NCBI RefSeq assembly: GCF_019931215.1
Contig: NZ_JAIOUB010000003.1
Span: forward strand, 372,001-436,000
DNA: 64,000 bases
Reading direction: 5' to 3'
DNA from: Alcanivorax limicola
GTDB lineage: Bacteria; Pseudomonadota; Gammaproteobacteria; Pseudomonadales; Alcanivoracaceae
A program made the position numbers and the translations under genes. Below the pieces are notes generated by a model that was not told the DNA's origin, made no database searches, and was given only the letters and a program-made list of their open reading frames with translations. How positions within the stretch are numbered: the stretch's first letter is position 1; each line of letters starts with the position of its first letter. This document shows, one piece after another, positions 19,462 to 27,483 of the stretch.

Positions 19462-19498
19462 AAACCGCTGGCGAGGAGACTCGTTGGCGGTTTTTTTT
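19462..19498 (+). terminator. Rho-independent terminator after grxD
   Basis: A 14-bp stem (AAACCGCTGGCGAG with CTCGTTGGCGGTTT, three G-U pairs) with a GAGA loop is followed by a run of T to 19498. It starts about 20 bases past the grxD stop and is a textbook intrinsic terminator. Confidence 0.85.
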
Positions 19499-19557
19499 GT
19501 GTTCCATTTTTTGTTGGTTTGGGGGTTGTGACCCCCGGGTTATGGCCGCAGCCCCGC

Positions 19558-22107
19558 CTAGAGGCGGGGGATGCGGGGTTTGACGACGGCCAGCAGTGCT
19601 GGCAGCAGTGTCAGGTTGGAGAGCAGGGCCACCAGCATGGCCAGCGCGGTGAGCATGCCGAAGTACACCGTCGGGTTGAAGTTGGAGACCACCAGGATCG
19701 AGAAGCCGGCGATGATGGTCAGCGACGTGTAGTAGATCGCCGTGCCGATCGAACCGTGGCAACGTTTCATGGTGGCCATATAATCCTGATCGACAGGAAA
19801 CTCCTCACGATACCGGTGGATATAGTGAATCGTATCGTCCACCGCGATGCCGATGGTGATGGCCGCAATGGTGATGGTCATGATGTCCAGCGGCAGGCCG
19901 ATCCAGCCCATCAGCCCGAGAATGAAAGCCGCGCTGAACAGGTTGGGCAGCATCGCAATCAAGGCCACCACCGGTGAACGGAACAGCACCAGGAACATGG
20001 CGAAGATGGCCAGGAAGACGAAACCCAGGGTTTTGATCTGGGAGTCAAACAGGCTCTGCAGCATGTTGTTGTAGAGCACCATGGCGCCCGTCAGCTGGAT
20101 CTGTTCCGGCTCCAGACCAAATTGTTCTTCCAGGTCCACGCGGATGCGCTTGAGCAGTTCGTTGCGATTGAGGTTTTCATCGGAATCGATCATGCGCAGG
20201 CTGATGCGTGCTTCATTGCCGTCGTCGGACAGGTACGGGCTGATCAACTGCCCACGCAGGTCCTCCGGCACAAAGCTGGCGAGCAACATCAGCTCCACAT
20301 AGCTCAGCGGGCCTTCGTTGAGAATGGTCGCCAGTTCATAGGTGGAGGCGATGGAAAGCACCTTGCCGGTTTCCGGCAGGGATTGCAGGTAATGCTGGAT
20401 CGCCAACAGCTGATCGAGGCGTTCCGGCGTGTACCAGTAGCTGTTTTCCAACGGGTTGTTGCTGTCACCGTTCTCACCAAAGGGATCGTCGGCAAAGGGG
20501 TCGTCGTCGAACGGGTCGCCCCAGTCGTCATCACTCGTGTCGGCGGCGGCCGTTGAGGCGGTGCTGGCAGGCGCTGTCTGCGACGCTGCAGCGGGCGGTT
20601 GCAGAATGATGTCCAGCGGCGTGGTGCCGCCCAGGTTGCGATCAATCTCGAGCATGCCCTGATAGATTTCAGTGTCTTTCTGGAAGTAGTCGATAAAGCG
20701 GTTTTCCACCGTCAGGCGGGAGACCCCGGCCAGGGAAATCAGCGTCACGACAACGCCCACCACCAGCAGCGATACGGTATAGCGGCGGGTAATACCGGCG
20801 ATCAGCAGCGTGGCACGGCGGGTGAAATCACGCAGCTTTTGCGGTTCGCCCGGCGACAGCAGACCCAGCAAGGTGGGGTAGAGGGTGAAGCACAGCAACA
20901 TGGCGACGCCGATGCCGAGGGTCATCATCCAGCCGAAATCGATCACGGGTCGAATGCCACTGAACACCAGCGAGGAGAAAGCCACCATGGTGGTCAGGCC
21001 GGTATAGAGAATCGGCCGGGACATGCGCCGGAAGGTCTCCGTGATCAGCTCCTCCTGGGTGGCGCCGGGGCTCGCCACATGCAGCTCCCGGTAACGCACG
21101 GTCAGGTGGATGGTCATGGACATGGTGATGATCAGCAGCAAGGAAACGAAGTTGGAGCTGATCACGGTGACTTTCCAGTCCATGAAGCCAAGCCAGCCGG
21201 CCATCCAGATGGCGGTCATGGCGCAGCAGGCCATGGGGATGACCACCCAGCGTGGCCGGCGGAATATCACCAGCAGCGTCAGGATGAGAAACAGGCCGAC
21301 GCCGACGCTGAATACCTGCAGATCACTACGCACAAAGCTGATGACATCCGTGGCAATCATGGCGGCGCCACCGAGGAACAGGTTCGCGTTGTCCCGGTAG
21401 CCGTCCATGATGGCGCGGATTTCGGCAATCTCGTCAGCGCTGCGCGCCTGGGTCTGGGCGTTATAGTCGCTGAACTCCCGGGTGATACGGCTCAGCTCAC
21501 GCTCTTCGTCTGACGAGAGGGTGCCGGCGCGGTCCTTGTCGCGCAGGGCATTGCGCCGGTTCAGTAATTGAAAGTATTCCTGGTCCCGGGACATGGTGAT
21601 CAGCAGGGCGGTGATGGTGCCTGAGCGGTTGACCAGCAGGTCTTCATACACCGGGTTGGTGCCGGTGAATTCCTCCCGCGCCAGCGCCAGGTCCACGTCC
21701 TTGTCTTCCAGCGTGGTGTAGCCGCTGGCCAGATCCCGGAAGCTGACCTGGGGACTGAACAGCAGCGGCACATCCAGCATGGTGTAGACCGAGTTGACCC
21801 GATCCACTTCGCTCAGCTCGGCACGCAGCCGACCCAGCTCATCGAGCGCGTCCCGGCTGAACAGGTCAAAGGCAGTGGGCTCGAATGTCACAACCAGGAA
21901 TTCGCTGCCGCCGTAGCGCTTGGAGACCTCCCGGTAGAACGCCAGCGATTCGTCATTTTCGAGCACCAGCGATTCCGCCGAGGCATCCAGGCGGAAGTTG
22001 CGGCTTTCCCAGATGGCCGCGGCGCTGACCAGCGACAGAATAACCAGCCAGATGACCGGGTGGCGCAGTACCAGGCGCTGGTACACATCAAAAAACATCT
22101 TGGTCAC
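19558..22107 (-). CDS. RND-superfamily exporter of the MMPL type
   Basis: An inner-membrane, proton-driven exporter of about 849 residues with two repeated halves, each one membrane helix, a large periplasmic domain and then five helices. Sterol-sensing-like motifs are visible in both halves (ITIGIAVDDTIHYIHRYREE in the second). The second periplasmic domain holds an acidic, low-complexity insert rich in Asp, Pro and Phe. GTG at 22107 is chosen because AAGGA lies seven bases upstream; ATG at 22155 would add 16 residues. Relatives move lipids, hopanoids or hydrophobic compounds. The SRPBCC gene upstream suggests a lipid-like cargo, which is inference. Confidence 0.85.
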   Translation of the reverse strand: MTKMFFDVYQRLVLRHPVIWLVILSLVSAAAIWESRNFRLDASAESLVLENDESLAFYREVSKRYGGSEFLVVTFEPTAFDLFSRDALDELGRLRAELSEVDRVNSVYTMLDVPLLFSPQVSFRDLASGYTTLEDKDVDLALAREEFTGTNPVYEDLLVNRSGTITALLITMSRDQEYFQLLNRRNALRDKDRAGTLSSDEERELSRITREFSDYNAQTQARSADEIAEIRAIMDGYRDNANLFLGGAAMIATDVISFVRSDLQVFSVGVGLFLILTLLVIFRRPRWVVIPMACCAMTAIWMAGWLGFMDWKVTVISSNFVSLLLIITMSMTIHLTVRYRELHVASPGATQEELITETFRRMSRPILYTGLTTMVAFSSLVFSGIRPVIDFGWMMTLGIGVAMLLCFTLYPTLLGLLSPGEPQKLRDFTRRATLLIAGITRRYTVSLLVVGVVVTLISLAGVSRLTVENRFIDYFQKDTEIYQGMLEIDRNLGGTTPLDIILQPPAAASQTAPASTASTAAADTSDDDWGDPFDDDPFADDPFGENGDSNNPLENSYWYTPERLDQLLAIQHYLQSLPETGKVLSIASTYELATILNEGPLSYVELMLLASFVPEDLRGQLISPYLSDDGNEARISLRMIDSDENLNRNELLKRIRVDLEEQFGLEPEQIQLTGAMVLYNNMLQSLFDSQIKTLGFVFLAIFAMFLVLFRSPVVALIAMLPNLFSAAFILGLMGWIGLPLDIMTITIAAITIGIAVDDTIHYIHRYREEFPVDQDYMATMKRCHGSIGTAIYYTSLTIIAGFSILVVSNFNPTVYFGMLTALAMLVALLSNLTLLPALLAVVKPRIPRL

Positions 22108-22204
22108 GGCAACATCCTTGCTTGTCAGTGCGTTTATGCGGGGGTGGCGAGCCACCGGGTGTCAAAGTCGAATCAGCGATGTCACTGCCTGTTCTGTTAC
22201 TGTT

Positions 22205-22231
22205 TTCAGAGCTCTTGGCTTCAGAGCTCTT
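22205..22231. repeat. Duplicated palindrome between the exporter and SRPBCC genes
   Basis: TTCAGAGCTCTT occurs twice, 15 bases apart; each copy contains the palindrome AGAGCTCT, so the two copies can also pair as one hairpin. It lies directly after the SRPBCC stop and before the exporter. It may attenuate or stabilise the transcript between the two genes. Confidence 0.6.
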
Positions 22232-22235
22232 TGTC

Positions 22236-22667
22236 TTAGAACATGGCAGCAAGTTCGCGGGCGAAGCGGTCGTTGAAGCGGCGCAAGGCGCCGGCCACCG
22301 GCAGAGTCAGCAGGCTGACGATGCCTTCGGACCATTCTTCGTGATGAATGCGGCAGCTGCCGCCCTCCACCGGTGTGAAGGTGAAGCGGTGCAGCATGCG
22401 CATGAAGGGAAGATCAATGCCCCAGGTGATGCGGTAGTCCTGCTCGAACTCGATGATCGGAACGACCAGTGGCGCTGGCGGCAGGCCCGGCAGCTTGGGC
22501 ATGAACAGCAACAACGAACCCTTGCGCCAGTCGCCATTCAGCAACTTGGCCCGGTGAATCACGCTGGACCAGTCCTGCCAGTCGGACACATTGCAGAAGA
22601 AGCGGAAGGCCTGGGCGGGCGGTACGGCGGCATCGGTGACCATGTCTGCGTAGTAGCGTTTGAGCAT
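22236..22667 (-). CDS. SRPBCC (START-like) domain protein
   Basis: A 143-residue protein of the polyketide-cyclase/SRPBCC fold, a cup-shaped hydrophobic-ligand binder. The start (MLKRYYADMVTDAAVPPAQ) shows the typical 'interaction with hydrophobic partner, then helix' layout, with VSDWQDWSSVI and a C-terminal long helix. ATG at 22667 gives the natural family length; the frame upstream is non-coding. It precedes the MMPL exporter by about 130 bases on the same strand and is divergent from the AraC pair. No catalytic residues can be assigned. A role in binding or modifying the exporter's cargo is speculative. Confidence 0.7.
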   Translation of the reverse strand: MLKRYYADMVTDAAVPPAQAFRFFCNVSDWQDWSSVIHRAKLLNGDWRKGSLLLFMPKLPGLPPAPLVVPIIEFEQDYRITWGIDLPFMRMLHRFTFTPVEGGSCRIHHEEWSEGIVSLLTLPVAGALRRFNDRFARELAAMF

Positions 22668-22816
22668 GAATAAACAGTCTCTTCTTGTATGTTTACAAAG
22701 GCCTGCTGTCGAGGCAATCTGTCGGGCTGACCGGGACAATCCCGTCAGTTTGCCACAGCTGTAGCAGTTGCGGGCGTCATCTTGGGATAATCTTGCAGCA
22801 GCCCCAGGCCACTGCC

Positions 22817-22848
22817 GCCACACGCTATGGCTGCCACACGCTATTATA
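22817..22848 (-). promoter_or_regulatory. Repeated operator-like motif and -10 for the SRPBCC/exporter unit
   Basis: GCCACACGCTAT occurs at 22817-22828 and again at 22833-22844 (16-base period). The second copy overlaps a perfect minus-strand -10, TATAAT (22848-22843), and is framed by CTGCCA/TGGCAG inverted arms (22831-22857). No good -35 is seen, which fits an activator-dependent promoter. The divergent AraC proteins are obvious candidate binders. The remaining bases up to 22950 show no gene. Confidence 0.4.
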
Positions 22849-22950
22849 GTATGGCAGTATGCCGACAGCCCTGATGGCCATGACATGACAACAATGAAAC
22901 CATGGACAAGTGTGCGCTGATGTCAACGTTCAAACGATGGGGGCCACCCC

Positions 22951-23967
22951 ATGTCCGGTAGCCTGTTGCCCGCATCCATCCTGCCGGGGCTGCTGGAGCT
23001 TGCCCTGAAAAGCCGCCTGAATATCCAGACGCTGTTTGATCAGGCCGGGATCGATCCGGATACGGTGGGGCGTCACGATCAGTTCATCACCCTCGGCCAG
23101 CTGGATATGTTGCTGTCGGCGGCCTTTGCCGTGGCCGAAGAAGACCCGTTTTTCGGGCTGCGGGTCGGCCAGGAAAATCACTATGGCAACCTGGATCTGC
23201 TGGGCAATCTGATGGCGACGGCCGGCAGCCTGGGCGAGGCGCTGGTGTTGCTGCTGCGCTACAAGGACCTGCTGGTGCCCTATCAGCAGTTCGAACTGCA
23301 GGAGCACGGTGATCTGGTCGCGCTGACCAGCACGTCTGACGAATCCCTGAATTTCACCCGCACGCGCACCCACAATGAGGTGGTTGTGGCCACCATGGTG
23401 GCGATTGGCCGCTCATTGACCGGCGGCGAGCTGGGTTTGCGCCGTGTCGGCTTCTGCCACGCGCAGCCGGCATCGGTTGCACCTTACGAGGAGATGTTCC
23501 GGGTGCCGATCACGTTCGCTGCTGAACACAATGAAATAGTGATCGAACGGGCCGTACTGGATGTGCCCTTGCCCACGGCCTACCCGAAATACAATCAACG
23601 CCTGCGCCGGCTGGCAGATCAGCAACTGGCGCGGCTAAGCCGGGCCCAGGGATTGGCTGGCCAGGTGCAGGACATTCTGGAAGCACGCCTGGGCCAGGCC
23701 GACACCAGCGTTGAGCAGATAGCGGCGGTGCTGAATCTCAGTGCCCGCACCCTGCAGCGCCGATTGCGCCAGGAGGGCGTCACCTTTGCCGGGCTGCGTG
23801 ATCAGGTGCGTCACAGACATGCCTGCGCGGCGCTGGCCGGGGCGGATTGCGACATGGAGCAACTGGCCGCCGCACTCGGCTTCTCCGATACGGCCAACTT
23901 CTACCATGCCTTCAAGCGCTGGCAGGGCTGCGCCCCTGGCGCCTACCGCCGAAAGGTGATCGGATGA
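22951..23967 (+). CDS. AraC-family transcriptional regulator (Arabinose_bd-type N-terminus)
   Basis: A 338-residue regulator. The N-terminal ~200 residues resemble the ligand/dimerisation domain seen in OruR- and ArgR-type AraC proteins (opening LPGLLELALKSRLN). The C-terminal two-helix-turn-helix domain (about 235-335) includes LSARTLQRRLRQEG and LGFSDTANFYHAFKRW. It is divergent from the SRPBCC/exporter unit and overlaps the next AraC gene by four bases. ATG at 22951 is preceded by a G-rich stretch. Target and ligand unknown; the divergent operon is the likely target. Confidence 0.85.
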   Translation: MSGSLLPASILPGLLELALKSRLNIQTLFDQAGIDPDTVGRHDQFITLGQLDMLLSAAFAVAEEDPFFGLRVGQENHYGNLDLLGNLMATAGSLGEALVLLLRYKDLLVPYQQFELQEHGDLVALTSTSDESLNFTRTRTHNEVVVATMVAIGRSLTGGELGLRRVGFCHAQPASVAPYEEMFRVPITFAAEHNEIVIERAVLDVPLPTAYPKYNQRLRRLADQQLARLSRAQGLAGQVQDILEARLGQADTSVEQIAAVLNLSARTLQRRLRQEGVTFAGLRDQVRHRHACAALAGADCDMEQLAAALGFSDTANFYHAFKRWQGCAPGAYRRKVIG

Positions 23968-24755
23968 GTCCCCGGGCCAGCGACGCCAGTGGCCGGCTTT
24001 ACGTCGCCGGCGGGCACGCCATGATGGTCGGCTGCCACATCCAGAATCTGCCTCACGCCCATTACAATGCGTCGATCCTGGTGGCGACTGGCGAACCCTT
24101 CCGGTTTGCCCACGGTGATGACTGGGTCACCTCGCGGGGCGTATTGGTTGCGCCTTGCGTCTCCCAACAACTGGAGACCGCTGACGATAAAGTGGTGGTC
24201 ATGCAGGTCGACCCTGACCGGGGCAGCTACCGCCGCTTCGGCGAGCGCCTCCAGGGGCGCCCCTGGGTCGAGCTCGAAGTGGACGAATGCCGGGCGATCA
24301 CCCGTGCCATGCCCAACAAGGAGTGGACCCCGAGCAGGGCGATCCGGTTTTTCCAGCGTGCGATCGATGTGCTGGCGGAGCGGGCTCCGGGACCTGTGCG
24401 GCGTGACCCACGGGTCGAAAAGGTGCGGGAGCTGCTGCTACGCAATTTTGAGCACCCGCCGCGTGTTGACTGGTTGGCTCGCAAGGCTGCCTTGTCCGTG
24501 TCGCGCTTGCAGCACCTGTTCAAGAAGGAGCTCGGGCTGAGTCTGAGCCAGTACTTGTTGTGGCTGCGTGTCGGCAGGGCCGTACAGCTGCTGGAGCGGG
24601 GGGTATCACTGACTGAGGCCGCTATTGCGGCGGGCTTTTCGGATTCGGCGCACTTCAGCCGGACTTTCCGGAAGATGTTTGGCCAGCGGCCCTCAGCGAT
24701 GCTCAAAGATAGCAGTAGCGTTCAAGTTTTCATTCTGCCGCATCAGCCAAGATAG
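23964..24755 (+). CDS. AraC-family transcriptional regulator, second of a coupled pair
   Basis: A 263-residue regulator whose ATG overlaps the preceding gene's TGA (ATGA), so translation is coupled. The N-terminal part (about 10-130) looks like a small cupin-type sensor. The C-terminal AraC domain (about 160-255) has ALSVSRLQHLFKKELGLS and AGFSDSAHFSRTFRKMFG. The longer open frame from 23847 is out of keeping with family N-termini and is rejected as the start. Two different AraC proteins made in fixed ratio from one message is unusual and could mean that they act together. Confidence 0.83.
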   Translation: MSPRASDASGRLYVAGGHAMMVGCHIQNLPHAHYNASILVATGEPFRFAHGDDWVTSRGVLVAPCVSQQLETADDKVVVMQVDPDRGSYRRFGERLQGRPWVELEVDECRAITRAMPNKEWTPSRAIRFFQRAIDVLAERAPGPVRRDPRVEKVRELLLRNFEHPPRVDWLARKAALSVSRLQHLFKKELGLSLSQYLLWLRVGRAVQLLERGVSLTEAAIAAGFSDSAHFSRTFRKMFGQRPSAMLKDSSSVQVFILPHQPR

Positions 24756-24786
24756 TCGCTTGTTTTGATAGTCGCTTGATTTATAT

Positions 24787-24927
24787 GGTGTGCGCTACAC
24801 ACCTGCCTCATGGCAGCACTGCTGCTGCAAAGAATGCGTGTCGCGACAGCGACACCGAACGACGGAGAGCTTGCCCGGTTATCGGGCATACCCAGGGCGT
24901 GCTACCTGACAGCACGCCCTTTTTTTT
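24787..24927 (+). ncRNA. Candidate structured small RNA
   Basis: Five consecutive hairpins lie here: GGTGTG/CACACC (24787-24803), GCAGCA/TGCTGC (24813-24828), GTGTCGC/GCGACAC (24838-24855), TGCCCG/CGGGCA (24872-24888) and a 10-bp stem AGGGCGTGCT/AGCACGCCCT (24894-24920) with eight T. A weak promoter (TTGTTT, 16 bases, TATATG ending at 24787) would start transcription near 24794, giving an RNA of about 135 bases; the first hairpin may then be an operator. A GGA lies unpaired at 24863-24865. It matches no RNA family I recognise. It could instead be the 3' end of the AraC message. Confidence 0.45.
24894..24927 (+). terminator. Strong intrinsic terminator
   Basis: A perfect 10-bp stem AGGGCGTGCT/AGCACGCCCT with a seven-base loop runs into eight T. 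It lies 139 bases past the AraC stop and ends the candidate small RNA or the AraC message. Confidence 0.85.
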
Positions 24928-25029
24928 GCTTTATCGCGGCGTGGCTGGACGTTTGTATTTGGCCGCGACTACGCGCTTGCTGGAAAGCGGGTTGTTCTCA
25001 AGCAGAGTTGGTCACCCTCCAGCGAGTAC

Positions 25030-25140
25030 GCGTTGAGCCGGGGTATGCCCTTCCGGGACCGCTCAAGCCGTCCCTGGTCGCTCGCGCTTTGGCCATCCCT
25101 GGCCAAAGAGGTCCCTCCAGGGCAAACCCCGGCTCAACGC
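25030..25140. repeat. 111-bp imperfect inverted repeat with nested hairpin
   Basis: The outer arms are perfect for 14 bases (GCGTTGAGCCGGGG / CCCCGGCTCAACGC) and continue imperfectly to about 31 bases per arm, including GGGACC/GGTCCC. Nested inside is a perfect nine-base hairpin CTTTGGCCA-TCCC-TGGCCAAAG (25087-25108). The shape suggests a dispersed intergenic repeat of the REP/MITE kind, but only one copy is present in the window. Confidence 0.7.
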
Positions 25141-25235
25141 TGGCAGGAGATTCGAAGTTCGGTAGCTGTTATCGACTTTCTGGAGGAACAAAACCGTCAG
25201 TTGGCTTCCAGCTTATCGACCGGGCTGCGCGTGAC

Positions 25236-25350
25236 GGCCCTCGGGGGGCGGTAAAGGTTTTCAGGACTGTTTGAGGCAGGATGCCGAAACCAAGCCCCCA
25301 GGGATGGGTTTACGGCGTGTCCTGAAAACCTTTACCGCCCCCCGAGGGCC
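25236..25350. repeat. 115-bp perfect inverted repeat (32-bp arms)
   Basis: The arm at 25236-25267 is the exact reverse complement of 25319-25350 (32 bases, from GGCCCTCGGG to TTTTCAGGAC). The 51-base loop can itself fold (AAACC/GGTTT, CCG/CGG). No target-site duplication is visible. The exact arm identity implies recent formation or strong selection for pairing. It looks like a MITE or large BIME-type element. Confidence 0.85.
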
Positions 25351-25407
25351 ACAACCACCAGCCAACAAAGAATGGAACACCCCGCGACCGAGTAGCCAGA
25401 GACGGGC

Positions 25408-25434
25408 AAAAAAAAGCGCCGGGGTTGCCGGCGC
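25408..25434 (-). terminator. Minus-strand intrinsic terminator without an assigned gene
   Basis: GCGCCGG/CCGGCGC (25416-25434, five-base loop) is preceded on the plus strand by eight A, so read on the minus strand it is a stem followed by eight T. No minus-strand gene lies before it: the region up to 27468 codes on the plus strand. Confidence 0.75.
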
Positions 25435-25650
25435 CTGATATCTATCAGAGGGATTGCATCGGAGGGTTGTAACAGAATCAGCTATGTCTGTCGGGGCTGC
25501 CAAATCAGCCACTGGTAAATATGACGCCACCCCGACGCAAAAGTTCACACCCGCTTTCAAATACGACATTATCATTAGGTTTTCAGGCCCGGCTGCCACC
25601 GGACCTGTCACCGCGACAACTGACAAAATGACTGAAAAGAGGTCCCGGAC

Positions 25651-27468
25651 ATGAGCAAGAGCCCCATCATGGATCGCCGCAATCTGGATTTTCTGCTGTA
25701 CGAAGTGCTGGGCGCAGAACAGCTCACCGGCTGGGATGCTTTTGCCGAGCACAATCGCGACACCTTCAATGCCGTGGTTGACCTGGCCCATGATCTCGCC
25801 CTGGAGCAGTTCCTGCCCCACAACCGCAAATCGGACCTTCATGAGCCCGAGTTCGACAACGGCCGCGTGCGCATCATTCCCGAGGTCAAGCAGGCCCTGG
25901 ATGCCTATATCGAGGCCGGTTTCATGGGCGCCACAGCACCCGCCGAGATCGGCGGCATGCAACTGCCGTTTCTGATTGATACCGCCGCCAGCAGCGCGTT
26001 CGGTGCCGCCAATGTGGCCACCTTTGCTTATGCCGTACTGGCCCGGGGCGTAGCCAACCTGCTGACCGCCCACGGCAATGAGGATCAGCAGCGCCGCTAC
26101 CGCGACCCGATTCTGGCCGGGCGCTTCTACGGCACCATGTGCCTGAGTGAGCCCCAGGCGGGGTCCTCGCTGGCTGAAATTCGCACCCGTGCAGTGCCAC
26201 ATCAGGACGGGCATTACCTGCTGGAAGGCGCCAAGATGTGGATCAGCGGCGGCGAGCATGAGCTGGGCGAGAACATCATTCATATGGTGCTGGCGCGTCT
26301 GCCTGATGCACCGGCTGGTGTGCGCGGCATCAGCCTGTTTGCGGTGCCGAAGTTTCACGTCAACGATGATGGTTCGCTGGGCGAGCGCAATGACGTAGTG
26401 CTGGCAGGGGTGAACCACAAGATGGGCTATCGCGGCACCGTCAATACCTTCCTGAAGTTCGGTGAGAGCGGGCAGTGCAAGGGCTGGCTGGTGGGCGAAC
26501 CCCATAAAGGCCTGGCCTGCATGTTTCATATGATGAATGAAGCCCGCATCGGCGTCGGCCTGGGGGCGATCATGCTCGGCAATGCGGGTTACCTGCATTC
26601 ACTGGAGTATGCCAAAGAGCGCCGCCAGGGGCGTCTGCCGGATCAGAAGGACCCGGCCAGCGAGCCAGTGACGTTGATCGAGCACGCCGACGTGCGGCGC
26701 ATGTTGTTGCAGCAGAAATGCTATGTGGAATCGTCTTTTGCGCTAGCCCTTTATGGCGCCCGACTGGTGGATGAAAAAGCCAGTGCACCGGAGCCGACGG
26801 CGCGGGAAGAGGCCGGGTTGCTGCTTGAGTTGCTGACGCCAATCATCAAGGCCTGGCCGTCGGACTGGTGTCTGAAGGCAAACGAACTGGCGATTCAGAT
26901 TCTCGGGGGCTACGGCTACACCCGGGAATATCCGGTGGAGCAGCATTACCGGGATAACCGCCTCAACCCGATTCACGAAGGCACCAATGGTATCCAGGCG
27001 ATGGACTTGCTGGGCCGCAAGGCGATGATGCAACAGGGGGCTGCATTGAAGCTGCTGATGCAGCGTATGCAAACAACCCTGACCGCCGCGGCGGAGCACG
27101 AAGCGCTGGCGGGGCATGTCAGTGCCATGCAGCATTATCTGCAACTGGCAGGTGGCACCACCGCCGTCCTCGGGCAACAACTGGCTGCCGGGAACGTGCG
27201 TTTGGCGCTGGCAAATGCGACTCACTATATGACGCTGATCGGTCATCTGAGCATGGCCTGGATGTTGCTGGAGCAGGCCTCTGTGGCAGCCGCGGCATTG
27301 TCTGGTGCCCGCGGTAGTATCAATGACGGTGACCGGGATTTTTATGAGGGCAAGTTGATCGCCTGCGATTTCTTTTTCCGGCATGAGCTGCCGGTGATTG
27401 AACATAGCGCGGCGTTGCTGAAATCTCTGGACGATACGACCTTGCGCGCGACCGCTGCGCATTTCTGA
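25651..27468 (+). CDS. Acyl-CoA dehydrogenase, long DmdC/FadE5-like type
   Basis: FAD-dependent enzyme of 605 residues that introduces a trans-2 double bond into an acyl-CoA. It is longer than the classical ~380-residue enzymes because of a C-terminal helical extension (about 470-605), as in DmdC-like dehydrogenases. Visible motifs are the FAD-site CLSEPQAGSSL and KMWISGGEH, and the catalytic-loop NPIHEGTNGIQAMDLLGRK with the expected Glu. ATG at 25651 follows AGAGG. It is monocistronic and converges with the iron cluster. Substrate chain length cannot be stated; fatty-acid or alkane-derived acyl-CoA is likely in this kind of organism. Confidence 0.88.
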   Translation: MSKSPIMDRRNLDFLLYEVLGAEQLTGWDAFAEHNRDTFNAVVDLAHDLALEQFLPHNRKSDLHEPEFDNGRVRIIPEVKQALDAYIEAGFMGATAPAEIGGMQLPFLIDTAASSAFGAANVATFAYAVLARGVANLLTAHGNEDQQRRYRDPILAGRFYGTMCLSEPQAGSSLAEIRTRAVPHQDGHYLLEGAKMWISGGEHELGENIIHMVLARLPDAPAGVRGISLFAVPKFHVNDDGSLGERNDVVLAGVNHKMGYRGTVNTFLKFGESGQCKGWLVGEPHKGLACMFHMMNEARIGVGLGAIMLGNAGYLHSLEYAKERRQGRLPDQKDPASEPVTLIEHADVRRMLLQQKCYVESSFALALYGARLVDEKASAPEPTAREEAGLLLELLTPIIKAWPSDWCLKANELAIQILGGYGYTREYPVEQHYRDNRLNPIHEGTNGIQAMDLLGRKAMMQQGAALKLLMQRMQTTLTAAAEHEALAGHVSAMQHYLQLAGGTTAVLGQQLAAGNVRLALANATHYMTLIGHLSMAWMLLEQASVAAAALSGARGSINDGDRDFYEGKLIACDFFFRHELPVIEHSAALLKSLDDTTLRATAAHF

Positions 27469-27483
27469 CGGCAGCCTGGCTGC

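Larger units (their letters stand above)
24756..25650. other. Gene-free accessory stretch rich in hairpins and inverted repeats
   Basis: About 895 bases without a believable protein gene. From left to right it holds a short direct repeat (GATAGTCGCTTG at 24751 and 24768), a run of hairpins ending in an intrinsic terminator (24787-24927), an imperfect inverted repeat (25030-25140), a perfect 32-bp-arm inverted repeat (25236-25350), a minus-strand terminator (25408-25434) and the upstream region of the acyl-CoA dehydrogenase. Frames that cross it lack ribosome sites and read through the repeats. Confidence 0.75.

Noticed and set aside
24810-25274. 154-residue frame in the accessory gap
   Set aside because: Begins inside the hairpin array, passes through both inverted repeats, and has no ribosome site.
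25261-26598. 445-residue minus-strand frame
   Set aside because: Mostly antisense to the acyl-CoA dehydrogenase and runs through the perfect inverted repeat and the terminator.
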